This document shows, in pieces, positions 7,531 to 15,251 of a stretch of DNA of 37,392 nucleotides. The stretch's first letter is position 1, and each line of letters starts with the position of its first letter. The DNA is taken from positions 1 to 37,392 of the forward strand of contig JADHVC010000008.1 of assembly GCA_016784175.1 (NCBI GenBank), given 5' to 3'. Below the pieces are notes generated by a model. That model saw nothing but the letters and a program-made list of their open reading frames with translations, ran no database searches and had not been told where the DNA came from. This DNA comes from Patescibacteria group bacterium (GTDB taxonomy: Bacteria; Patescibacteriota; Patescibacteriia; Patescibacteriales; BS150m-G62). A program made the translations under genes and the position numbers.

Positions 7531-9264
7531 ATGTCTAACGATAAAGTTCGCGATTTCTTTGAAAGGTATGGAATAGAAATTTTTCCAACCATCGTTCAAA
7601 AAACCCACAACAGTGTAATTATTACTGACAGTGAAGGTAAAATTTTCTGTACAAATGACAGCTTCACTAGAATTACTGGATACACAGGAGAAGAAGCTGT
7701 TGGCCAAACACCATCATTTCTAAGAGCACCAGGTATGCACACACAAGAATTCTATAATGAATTATGGAAAGTAGTTGTGAATACTGGTCAATGGAAAGGT
7801 GAGATATGGAGCAAACACAAGAGTGGTAAAATATATCCTGGCGATGTCTTCCTTAAAGCAATTGTGGACCCAGAATCAAAAAAAATCATTTCTACTTTCG
7901 CTGTTATGAGAGATCTTTCTAAGGAAAAAGAGGCAGAAGAGAGTTTAAAAAAGATTGCCTTACATGATCCATTAACATGCTTACCAAACAGATTGCTCTT
8001 CAATGAGAATTTACAGAGAACCATCGCAGAAGCAGCAAGAAATAAAAATAAATTTGCCCTACTCTTTATAGATCTTAACGAATTCAAGATCATAAACGAC
8101 ACCTTAGGCCATTCTATTGGCGACTTTACTATTCAAGAATTTTCTCGACGCCTTCAAGAATGCCTACGAGACATAGACTTTATTGCACGAATAGGCGGGG
8201 ATGAATTTATCGTAATCTTAAAAGATATCAAAAATGCTCAGCAAGCAGCAGAAGTAGCAGACAAGATCCTAAATGCTATGAAACCAATCGCAAGATTTGA
8301 AGGACAAAATATAGCAATTAAAGGAAGTATTGGGATCGCCATTTACCCAGATGACGGTTCAACACAAGAAGATATTATAAGTAGCGCTGACCACGCAATG
8401 TATAGCGCAAAAAAAACTTCAAAAAGCTCTCTCACGAATAATCCAGGAATGTACAAATTTTTTGACCCAAAAATGAGCGCAGAAATATTAAGGAGAGATC
8501 TACTAAGGTATGAAATAAAAACTGCTCTAGGCGAGAAAAATGAATTTTTTCTTGAATATCAACCACAAGTAACTAGAGACCATCATGTTATAGGCATTGA
8601 AGCACTTATTCGTTGGAAAAGTCCTAGTCTTGGTTTAGTATCTCCAGTAAATTTTATTCCAGCCGCAGAAGAAATGAATCTAATCACAAACATTGGGGCA
8701 TGGGTAATCAACAGAGCCTGTTGTCAACTCAACAACTGGCAAAGCGAAGGTTTCAGAATACCAGTCTCAATCATTGTATCTGCAAAACAGCTTGAAGATA
8801 AAAACTTTGCAAACACTGTTGCGCGAGCCCTAGGAAGGCATGGTGTTGACCCTAAATTATTAATATTAGAAATTACAGAATCTCAAATCATCACTCAAAA
8901 AATGCTCCAAAACATGCACACCTTAAAAGAATTTGGGTTAAAACTAGACCTAGATGATTTTGGAACAGAATATTCAAACCTAAAAATGTTAACTTCACTC
9001 CCATGGCATGCATTAAAGATTGATCAATCTTTCACTAAGAATACAACAAATACAGATAGCACAATAAAAAGCCGAACAATAATAATAATTAGAACTATAG
9101 AAAGAATGGCTCGAAGCTTAGATATAATGGCAATAGTCGAGGGAGTTGAAACACAAGAGCAATTAAACATAATGATCGATATGGGCTTTGAAAACTTTCA
9201 AGGTTTTTATTTTCATCGTCCAATGACACCAGATAGAGTTAAGCCTTTTCTCCATAAGGGCTAA
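7531..9264 (+). CDS. PAS-GGDEF-EAL c-di-GMP turnover protein
   Basis: A 577-residue soluble sensor enzyme. A PAS domain (about 20-140, HNSVIITDSEGKIFCTNDSF) is followed by a diguanylate cyclase domain with intact RIGGDEF (222-226) and an RxxD inhibitory site (RDID, 213-216) at canonical spacing. An EAL phosphodiesterase domain (about 330-577) keeps IEALIRW, LEITES, LDDFGTEYSNL, LKIDQSF, VEGVETQEQ and QGFYFHRP. The metal-binding Asn of the usual VNLS block is replaced: the protein reads PVSIIVSAKQL, with Ile415 at that position. That predicts a working synthase with weak or absent hydrolysis. The start is supported by AGGAGA upstream of the ATG. It follows the acyltransferase after 87 nt and has its own strong terminator. 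Confidence 0.95.
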   Translation: MSNDKVRDFFERYGIEIFPTIVQKTHNSVIITDSEGKIFCTNDSFTRITGYTGEEAVGQTPSFLRAPGMHTQEFYNELWKVVVNTGQWKGEIWSKHKSGKIYPGDVFLKAIVDPESKKIISTFAVMRDLSKEKEAEESLKKIALHDPLTCLPNRLLFNENLQRTIAEAARNKNKFALLFIDLNEFKIINDTLGHSIGDFTIQEFSRRLQECLRDIDFIARIGGDEFIVILKDIKNAQQAAEVADKILNAMKPIARFEGQNIAIKGSIGIAIYPDDGSTQEDIISSADHAMYSAKKTSKSSLTNNPGMYKFFDPKMSAEILRRDLLRYEIKTALGEKNEFFLEYQPQVTRDHHVIGIEALIRWKSPSLGLVSPVNFIPAAEEMNLITNIGAWVINRACCQLNNWQSEGFRIPVSIIVSAKQLEDKNFANTVARALGRHGVDPKLLILEITESQIITQKMLQNMHTLKEFGLKLDLDDFGTEYSNLKMLTSLPWHALKIDQSFTKNTTNTDSTIKSRTIIIIRTIERMARSLDIMAIVEGVETQEQLNIMIDMGFENFQGFYFHRPMTPDRVKPFLHKG

Positions 9265-9304
9265 AACATCTTCCCTTTACAAACATTACAAAAAAAACAA
9301 ACAC

Positions 9305-9339
9305 TGCCAATATCTTCAACAAATATTGGCATTTTTTTT
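9305..9339 (+). terminator. Intrinsic terminator after the GGDEF-EAL gene
   Basis: Perfect 9-bp stem TGCCAATAT / ATATTGGCA with a 9-nt loop, followed by eight T residues. It ends the 3844-9264 block. Confidence 0.9.
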
Positions 9340-9409
9340 ACCCAATCATATACACACCTACTAACCACATAATTACACATCGCCGCTTCTACATCCTACA
9401 AAAAAATGC

Positions 9410-9415
9410 TATAAT
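9410..9415 (+). promoter_or_regulatory. Putative extended -10 (TGCTATAAT), near-leaderless
   Basis: TATAAT preceded by TGC (extended -10) ends 8 nt before the ATG at 9424. No convincing -35 box is seen. Predicted transcripts would begin within 1-3 nt of the start codon. Confidence 0.5.
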
Positions 9416-9423
9416 ATTTACAT

Positions 9424-9783
9424 ATGCACAATCATACTACACTTGCACTAAAAGCTTTAGGTAATTTCTTTATTGAATTGTTGTATTTTCCTATTTGGTG
9501 GTACAGTTTTGGAGCTTTAAGTTTAATTAAAAAACAAATTACTTTCTTGCATAACCGAGAAAAATCATTGGTTATTTTAGTGTGGATAAAAAATATATTT
9601 AAACCGATGTATGAACAACACGATGCAATAAGATATATTCTAAGTTTTTTTGCAAGAATTTTTCAAATAATATTACGGGTATCTTATTTTATCATCTTAT
9701 TAATTGCATCTTTTTCTATTATTTCGATCTGGTTAGCACTTCCCATATTAGTCGTACTTGGAATAATTTATCAAATTAGCTAA
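9424..9783 (+). CDS. Small integral membrane protein, partner of the Clp-like gene
   Basis: A 119-residue protein with an aromatic-rich N-terminal hydrophobic segment (FFIELLYFPIWWYSFGAL), a basic middle, and a long C-terminal hydrophobic region that could span the membrane twice (ILRVSYFIILLIASF and WLALPILVVLGIIYQ). I recognise no family. It lies 12 nt before the membrane-anchored Clp-like ATPase and shares its promoter, so it may be a membrane partner of that protein; this rests on position only. Confidence 0.75.
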   Translation: MHNHTTLALKALGNFFIELLYFPIWWYSFGALSLIKKQITFLHNREKSLVILVWIKNIFKPMYEQHDAIRYILSFFARIFQIILRVSYFIILLIASFSIISIWLALPILVVLGIIYQIS

Positions 9784-9795
9784 ATAATCATTAAA

Positions 9796-12531
9796 ATGTA
9801 TTCAAACTCAAACTCAAATAAAAATTTTAAATCAGACTTTGTAATATGTCCAGCTTGTAACGGAAAAAGCAATCCAGATAATGCACTATGCATAGAATGC
9901 TTAGGCTTAGGTGTCGGTATATTTTACAATGGATACTTTCTATACTGGAAACAAAAATACAATAAAAAGGTTGTTAAATTTAATGAATTCAAAAGAAATG
10001 CTGATAAAATTTTCAATGCCTCGTTAGTACTAGCAAGTTCAATGGGTTTTATTACTTTACTAATTTGGATCAGCCAAAAACTCATTCAAGAATCAGTCAA
10101 CTTAGACGATTTAATTTTCTGGGAAGAAAAACATATTTACATCTTTCTATTTTGGTGCTCTATTGCTTTCATAATGTATGCATATTTTAGATACTCCACA
10201 TTGCGAGCATTCCATATAATAAAAGAATTAAAACAAGGCGCAAGTGAACTACCCAATAATTGGGGTGAACTAACTGGCTTCAATGAAAAATACAAAATTG
10301 ATGTTGCATCTGGATTTTCAAAAAAAGCTCTTCAAACAATTGAAAAAGCTTTTAGCTTAGCCGAAACAAATCAACACCCGCAAATGCTTAATGAGCATTT
10401 GCTATTAGCCCTACTAAAAGACAAAACAACATTAATTTTCCTTAAAAGATTAAATATCGATGTAAAGAAATTAACCCTAAAAGTAGAAAATCAACTCTTA
10501 TTAATACAAAGAGAGAATAATAGTGACTACACAGTAACAATAAATAAAGATTGTAAAAAATCCCTAATAGAAACATATTTAAGAGTCTACTCAAGAGGGG
10601 ATAAACAAGTCTATCCAATAAATTTTTTATTATCTATACATATTCACGATGAAGATTTATCGGCAATTTTTTACAATCTTGAGTTAGATGAAGAAAAAAT
10701 AAACAATTGTATCGAATGGTTTAGAATTGACCAATCAATTCAAGCAGAAGAAGCTTTACGTAAACAAGCTGCTCGATTCAATCTTGGTGATGGCATAAAT
10801 AAAGCTGCAATATGCACACCTATTTTAGATCACTATTCAAAAGACTATACTAGAGCCGCGAAATTAGGTAAATTTGAATATTGCGTAGATAGAGAAGATG
10901 AATTAAAAGAAATTTTTACTTGCTATGCAGATGGAAAAAAAGCGTGTCTTTTAGTTGGCAATAAAGGAATAGGAAAAACAACTATAATAAAGAAAATCAC
11001 CAAGTCAATTATCGAAGAAACTACTCCAAAAATTCTCCAGGAAAAAAGATTACTAGAGCTCGACTTAGCACGTTTAATAGAGGAAGTAAAAGCAAGTGAA
11101 GTTCAAGAAAGAATACTAGTTTTATTCGATGAAGCTAGAAAGGCAGGCAACATTATCCTATACATCAAAGATATTGAAAAAATAGCAGGAATAGAAACAG
11201 AAGAAGGAGACACCACCTCCACAATGCAAATTCTAGCCGATACTATTGCCAGTAGTAAGGTTTTGGTTATTGCCACTACAAAAAAAGACACTTTTAAAAA
11301 TTTTCTAGAGGGCAAAGCGCTAGGTAATGTCTTCAATATAGTCGAAGTAAACGAACCGAAAGGTAACATTGCAATCCAAATATTAATGAGTAAAGCAAGT
11401 AAATTAGAGCTAAAATATAAGATATTTTTCACTTATGGTTGTCTAGAACAAATCGTATACTTATCCAACAAATACATCAAAAATAGAAGCTTACCAGAAA
11501 AAGCCATTAAAATATTAAATTCTTTAAGTGCAGAAGTATTAAAAGAAAAAGGTGATAAATCGCTAGCCACCAAAGTAGACGCATCTCAATTAATATCATC
11601 CTTAACCGGTATACCAATAAACGAATTAGGGCAAGACGAAAGTCAGAAACTTTTAAACTTCGAGAAAATAATGCGAAGAAGTATTATTGGTCAAGATTGG
11701 GCAATAAAGTCCATATCTACCAGCCTAAGAAGGTCAAGAGCTGAGCTAGGAAGTCAAAGTAAACCAATAGCATCATTTCTATTTGTAGGCTCATTTGGAG
11801 TAGGAAAAACTCAAGTAGCCAATACAGTAGCACAAATATATTTTGGTTCAAAAGACAATATCATAAAGCTTGATATGAATAATTATCAAGATATGAGCTC
11901 TATAGACAAACTAGTTGGAACTGCAGACGGAGAATTAGGCTACATAACCGAAAGAATCAAAAAGTCACCATCCTCCTTAATATTGCTAAACGAATTTGAA
12001 AAAGCTCATCCAAGAGTATCGGATTTATTTTTGCAAATATTAAATGAAGGGAAAATAAATGATGCTAGTGGTTCAATCTGTGACTTCACTAACAGCATCA
12101 TAATAGCAACAACAAATACTGGATCAGAGTTTATCCAAGAGCAAGTATCAATTGGAACCAGTGAAAACATTATCAAAGAGGAAATAATCGAATTACACTT
12201 AAACAAACAATTAAAGCAAGATATAATTAGTAAATTTTCACAAATAATAATATTTAAACCACTTACCCTCGATGATGTCGTAAATATAACTAGCACTATA
12301 ATAACTCAGATAAAATTAATGCTAAACAAAAAGGGTATAAATCTTGAGGTGAGCAAAAAGGGTATAGAGCGCTTAGCTAAAGATGGATTTGACCCAATTC
12401 AAGGTGTAAATCTACTAAGAACGTTAATACAAGAAAGAATAGAAAACAAGATTGCAGGCAGGATAATAGCCGGAACAACAACAAGAGGAGACACGGTAAC
12501 CATAAATGCACAAGGTAACATTGACACATAA
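9796..12531 (+). CDS. Membrane-anchored Clp-like double AAA protein
   Basis: A 911-residue protein. It opens with a zinc-ribbon-like CPAC...CIEC pair, then two hydrophobic segments (ASLVLASSMGFITLLIWI and IFLFWCSIAFIMYAYF), a Clp N-domain-like region (about 175-300), and two AAA modules arranged as in ClpA/ClpB/ClpC. AAA1 has Walker A GNKGIGKT (388-395), but its Walker B reads ILYIKDIEKI where ClpA-type proteins have DE. AAA2 has Walker A GSFGVGKT (665-672), Walker B ILLNEFEKAH with Asn732 for the usual Asp and Glu733 kept, sensor 1 ATTNTGS, and a C-terminal small domain. No ClpP-binding loop was identified. Likely a membrane-tethered unfoldase or scaffold with reduced ATPase activity. Not a standard clpA, clpB or clpC. 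Confidence 0.85.
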   Translation: MYSNSNSNKNFKSDFVICPACNGKSNPDNALCIECLGLGVGIFYNGYFLYWKQKYNKKVVKFNEFKRNADKIFNASLVLASSMGFITLLIWISQKLIQESVNLDDLIFWEEKHIYIFLFWCSIAFIMYAYFRYSTLRAFHIIKELKQGASELPNNWGELTGFNEKYKIDVASGFSKKALQTIEKAFSLAETNQHPQMLNEHLLLALLKDKTTLIFLKRLNIDVKKLTLKVENQLLLIQRENNSDYTVTINKDCKKSLIETYLRVYSRGDKQVYPINFLLSIHIHDEDLSAIFYNLELDEEKINNCIEWFRIDQSIQAEEALRKQAARFNLGDGINKAAICTPILDHYSKDYTRAAKLGKFEYCVDREDELKEIFTCYADGKKACLLVGNKGIGKTTIIKKITKSIIEETTPKILQEKRLLELDLARLIEEVKASEVQERILVLFDEARKAGNIILYIKDIEKIAGIETEEGDTTSTMQILADTIASSKVLVIATTKKDTFKNFLEGKALGNVFNIVEVNEPKGNIAIQILMSKASKLELKYKIFFTYGCLEQIVYLSNKYIKNRSLPEKAIKILNSLSAEVLKEKGDKSLATKVDASQLISSLTGIPINELGQDESQKLLNFEKIMRRSIIGQDWAIKSISTSLRRSRAELGSQSKPIASFLFVGSFGVGKTQVANTVAQIYFGSKDNIIKLDMNNYQDMSSIDKLVGTADGELGYITERIKKSPSSLILLNEFEKAHPRVSDLFLQILNEGKINDASGSICDFTNSIIIATTNTGSEFIQEQVSIGTSENIIKEEIIELHLNKQLKQDIISKFSQIIIFKPLTLDDVVNITSTIITQIKLMLNKKGINLEVSKKGIERLAKDGFDPIQGVNLLRTLIQERIENKIAGRIIAGTTTRGDTVTINAQGNIDT

Positions 12532-12550
12532 AATAGTTAAGTATTATAAT
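12521..12550 (+). promoter_or_regulatory. Promoter of the wecA/tagO-like gene, near-leaderless
   Basis: TTGACA (12521-12526), 18-nt spacer, TATAAT (12545-12550). The -35 box lies inside the end of the upstream Clp-like coding region. The ATG at 12559 is 8 nt beyond the -10 box, so the transcript should be leaderless or nearly so. Confidence 0.65.
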
Positions 12551-12558
12551 AGACTCGA

Positions 12559-13578
12559 ATGAATTATTTAACTATATTTACATCAACCATAATTTTAAGC
12601 TATGTACTTACTTTATGCATTGCCAAAATTGCCAACAAGCTAAACATTGTTGATATTGCAGACGTTGAGAGAAAAAAACATAAAGGCCGTACACCACTAT
12701 TAGGGGGGACGGCCATTTTTTTATCTTTTTTTTGTATCAGCTTTATCTTTAAAGAAGAACTCCTATCTGGCGATTTAGAAACTCATCATCTAATAGGTGT
12801 TTTTATTGGCGCTTTAATATTAATTATTGGCGGAGCAATCGATGATAAATTCAAAATAAGCGCAAAAAAACAAATCATATTTCCAATAATTGCCTGTTTT
12901 TCTGTAATTCTAGGAGGCGTAGAGATCACCAAAATAAACTCTCCATTAACTAACGACTTCTTGTATTTCTCTACAATTACCTCAAATATTTTCGTCTTCA
13001 CTTGGCTAATCTGCATAATGTACACGACAAAACTACTAGATGGAATCGATGGACTTGTCAGTGGAGTTACTGGCATTGGCGCATTTATTATATTCATATT
13101 TACTTTAACAACTAAATATTACCAACCAGATATCAGCACTGCGAGCCTAATACTCTTGAGTGCTTGCCTTGGGTTCTTGATTCTAAACTGGCATCCAGCT
13201 AAAATTTTCCTTGGCGAAGGTGGTTCACTTTTTCTGGGCTATATTCTTGGAGTGCTAGCTATCATATCTGGTGGAAAAGTGGCTATCGCGGCCTTAGTCT
13301 TGGGCATACCCATAACTGACATGCTATGGACTATTATTCGCAGACTAATAAACAAGAAAAACCCACTAACTAGTGCTGACAGACTCCATCTGCACCACAG
13401 GCTGAATGACCTAGGGCTAGGACCAAAGAGAACCGCTACCCTTTATTATCTATTTTCAGGTATATTTGGAATCAGTGCTGTCTTTCTACAAAGCAAAGAA
13501 AAATTCTTTGCATTATTATTACTAATACTAATAATGATAGTTAGTGTTATTTATTTATCAAAACAAAAAAAAATGTAA
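12559..13578 (+). CDS. Undecaprenyl-phosphate sugar-1-phosphate transferase, WecA/TagO-like
   Basis: A polytopic membrane enzyme (about ten helices, 339 residues) of the MraY/WecA/TagO superfamily. It transfers a sugar-1-phosphate (GlcNAc-1-P in characterised WecA and TagO) from a UDP-sugar to undecaprenyl phosphate, starting cell-surface polymer synthesis. Motifs: RTPLLGGTAIFLSF, GGAIDDKF (Asp pair), TTKLLDGIDGLVSGV, NWHPAKIFLGEGGSLFLG, and LHLHHRL with the His-rich loop that separates WecA/TagO from MraY. The stop codon TAA (13576-13578) is the second to fourth base of the inserted mobile element copy B, so the C-terminus (ending YLSKQKKM) was probably set by that insertion. Substrate specificity is not provable here. 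Confidence 0.9.
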   Translation: MNYLTIFTSTIILSYVLTLCIAKIANKLNIVDIADVERKKHKGRTPLLGGTAIFLSFFCISFIFKEELLSGDLETHHLIGVFIGALILIIGGAIDDKFKISAKKQIIFPIIACFSVILGGVEITKINSPLTNDFLYFSTITSNIFVFTWLICIMYTTKLLDGIDGLVSGVTGIGAFIIFIFTLTTKYYQPDISTASLILLSACLGFLILNWHPAKIFLGEGGSLFLGYILGVLAIISGGKVAIAALVLGIPITDMLWTIIRRLINKKNPLTSADRLHLHHRLNDLGLGPKRTATLYYLFSGIFGISAVFLQSKEKFFALLLLILIMIVSVIYLSKQKKM

Positions 13579-13763
13579 CCACTCACTATACCTGCATTAT
13601 TTTTGAACGCATATGGAATATGTAGTAATTTTTAGCAGAATTTAACTTAAAAAATTTTATGTTTGAGTGAAGCGAGTTTAAAATTTTTGTTAAATTGTGC
13701 GTAAAAAATTGCCCAATATTCCATCCTAAGCGAAAAAGTGATGTAGACATAGTGAGCAGTTAC
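13575..13763 (+). mobile_element. MITE copy B, full length (189 bp)
   Basis: Begins GTAACCACTCACTATA and ends TATAGTGAGCAGTTAC. The whole element is an imperfect palindrome: the reverse complement of the right arm follows the left arm, with shared blocks such as ATGGAATAT and AATTTAAC, and a central core around GAGTGAAGCGAG. Direct flank duplication is not evident (aaaaaaat on the left, gccaaata on the right). It supplies the stop codon of the wecA-like gene. No coding capacity. Confidence 0.9.
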
Positions 13764-13774
13764 GCCAAATAGTA

Positions 13775-13803
13775 TTGACAGGATAATTTATATGTGTTAT
13801 CAT
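13775..13803 (+). promoter_or_regulatory. Strong sigma-70-type promoter of the frameshift minigene
   Basis: TTGACA (13775-13780), 17-nt spacer, TATCAT (13798-13803) preceded by TGT (extended -10). It lies 11 nt beyond MITE copy B. The expected start near 13810 gives a leader of about 53 nt. Confidence 0.65.
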
Positions 13804-13862
13804 TACAATTAGTAGAAATTTTCGAGATTGTGGCCCAACCCCCACCGCTAGAGGAGGAAAAA

Positions 13863-14110
13863 ATGAACACAACAGACGAAAGAATAAATCCATTTCTTAA
13901 AAAAAAGACGGCATCAAAGTATGGGAGCTATCAGCTCCGTACCTGATTTTCGGTCCAACTATTATAAATGGAAAGACAGTTAATGGAGTAATCAGCTGCA
14001 CACACAGCCCGCAGTGTGCAGAAATAATAATTATGGGTTCGCGCCACTTCGTGCGAATACCATACGGAGCAAGGGAGCAAGTTAAAAAAATGTTAATAAA
14101 ACAACCATGA
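13863..14110 (+). CDS. Small protein gene needing a -1 frameshift (candidate programmed)
   Basis: Absent from the ORF track. A GAGGAGG ribosome site, the strongest in the window, lies 5 nt before ATG 13863. The zero frame gives 27 residues and stops at TGA 13944-13946. After CTT, the codons AAA AAA AAG contain A AAA AAG (13901-13907), the dnaX/IS-type slippery heptamer. A -1 shift there gives 82 residues that read as real protein: MNTTDERINPFLKKK, then DGIKVWELSAPYLIFGPT, ISCTHSPQCAEIIIMG and IPYGAREQVKKMLIKQP. The stop TGA at 14108 is the first arm of the terminator. A hairpin (GGAGC/GCTCC plus GTA/TAC with a bulge, 13919-13942) starts 11 nt after the heptamer. No family is recognised; two Cys and several His stand out. 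Codons are richer in G and C than in neighbouring genes. Alternatives: a recently broken gene, a sequencing error, or a structured RNA. Confidence 0.6.
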
Positions 14111-14136
14111 GGTTCCCAGGAACCTCATTTTATTTT
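14107..14136 (+). terminator. Strong intrinsic terminator of the frameshift minigene
   Basis: TGAGGTTC / GAACCTCA hairpin (perfect, extendable to 10 bp by the flanking A/T pair and the inner C-G pair), followed by TTTTATTTT. It overlaps the minigene stop codon. Confidence 0.9.
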
Positions 14137-14144
14137 ACTCATTG

Positions 14145-14171
14145 TTGACTAAAATAAATTAATAGTATAAT
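14145..14171 (+). promoter_or_regulatory. Putative rplU promoter
   Basis: TTGACT (14145-14150), 15-nt spacer, TATAAT (14166-14171). The ATG of rplU is 45 nt beyond the -10 box. The spacer is short, and an overlapping TATACT (14171-14176) is an alternative -10 box. Confidence 0.5.
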
Positions 14172-14215
14172 ATACTAAAATAATCAAACTTGTATAAATT
14201 TTATTAAATAAACAT

Positions 14216-14533
14216 ATGTCAGATATTAAATTATCAGTAATAAAAACTGGCGGAAAGCAGTATAAAGTCCAAGCAGGAGATAAAGTTAAAATAGAAAAAA
14301 TACTAGAAAAAGCTGGTGAAACAGTTAAATTTGTCACACTATTAAGTTCATCATTAAATGGGGAAAACCTAGAAATAGGGGACCCAACCATCAAAACAAA
14401 AACTGAGGGTATTGTTTTGGATCATGGTCACCATGACAAGGTAACCGTAATTAAATATAAAAATAAAACTAGATACAAAAGAAACTTCGGACACAAACAA
14501 CCATACACAGAGATCGAAATTACAAAAATTTAA
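14216..14533 (+). CDS. rplU: 50S ribosomal protein L21
   Basis: A 105-residue L21: VIKTGGKQYKVQAGDKVKIEK near the N-terminus and the C-terminal RNA-binding signature KTRYKRNFGHKQPYTEIEI. It binds 23S rRNA in the large subunit. In many bacteria rplU is followed by rpmA (L27); here it stands alone between two terminators, facing recR on the other strand. Identification is firm. Confidence 0.96.
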   Translation: MSDIKLSVIKTGGKQYKVQAGDKVKIEKILEKAGETVKFVTLLSSSLNGENLEIGDPTIKTKTEGIVLDHGHHDKVTVIKYKNKTRYKRNFGHKQPYTEIEITKI

Positions 14534-14542
14534 CAACACATA

Positions 14543-14582
14543 CAAAAAAAATATGAGGCTGAATAACTTCATGTTTTTTTAT
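14543..14582. terminator. Probable bidirectional terminator between rplU and recR
   Basis: An A-rich run, a short stem ATGAGG / CTTCAT (one G-U pair, 8-nt loop), then a T run. The symmetry could end transcripts from both convergent genes. The stem is weak. Confidence 0.55.
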
Positions 14583-15175
14583 ACTACATTCCTATATTTA
14601 AAAGCATTATTTAACGTCATCTCATCAGCATAGTCCAAACTTGCACCCATGGGTAGCCCACGAGCCAAACGAGTTACCTTCACATCATACGTATTTATTA
14701 ACTTTGCTACATACATAGCAGTTGTTTCACCCTCCATATTAGAATTAAATGCAAGAATAACTTCTTTAATGGTGCCCAATTTTATATACTCAACAAGCTT
14801 GCCACTAGCCAAAGCATCAGGATTAATACCTCGACTAGTATCAATTATTCCTCCCAAACTGAAATACAAGCCCTTATATCGACCGGTAGATTCAATAGTT
14901 AGCATATCTCTTGAATCACTAATAACACATAATAAGCTCCTATCCCTATCCTTACTTATGCACAAATAGCAGGTCTCAGTGTCTGCAATACAATTACATA
15001 TTTCACAATACTTAATATGCTCATTTAGCTCTACCAAAGCTTGAGCAAAATCAAGCATAATTTCCTGTTTTTTATTTAACAAACTAAATACATACCGCTC
15101 AGCTGTTCTAGGGCCAACACCTGGCAGTTGAGAAAAAAAGTAAACCAATTTTTTAATTGCTACGGGATATTCCAT
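14579..15175 (-). CDS. recR: Recombination mediator protein RecR
   Basis: Acts with RecO (and RecF) to load RecA on gapped DNA. It has the helix-hairpin-helix region FFSQLPGVGPRTAERYVFSL, a four-Cys zinc finger (YCEICNCI...CYLC), and a Toprim domain with ISDSRDMLTIE, LGGIIDTSRGINP and AFNSNMEGETTAMYV. The ORF track begins at a TTG (15181); the ATG at 15175 (MEYPVAIKKL) is preferred, giving 198 residues, the usual family length. It lies downstream of ybaB on the same strand, the common bacterial pairing, though dnaX is absent here. Confidence 0.95.
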   Translation of the reverse strand: MEYPVAIKKLVYFFSQLPGVGPRTAERYVFSLLNKKQEIMLDFAQALVELNEHIKYCEICNCIADTETCYLCISKDRDRSLLCVISDSRDMLTIESTGRYKGLYFSLGGIIDTSRGINPDALASGKLVEYIKLGTIKEVILAFNSNMEGETTAMYVAKLINTYDVKVTRLARGLPMGASLDYADEMTLNNAFKYRNVV

Positions 15176-15251
15176 ATTCAATAAGGGCTTAGACAGAAAT
15201 AAATTGACTACTTCTTTCCAAGCCCTAATAATCTGTCAATAATGACAACAA

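Noticed and set aside
13800-14110. Region considered as tmRNA, RNase P RNA or a tRNA cluster
   Set aside because: No conserved RNase P GAGGAAAGTCC block, no tRNA-like acceptor or T-loop, and a clear ribosome site with an open -1 frame favour a protein gene.
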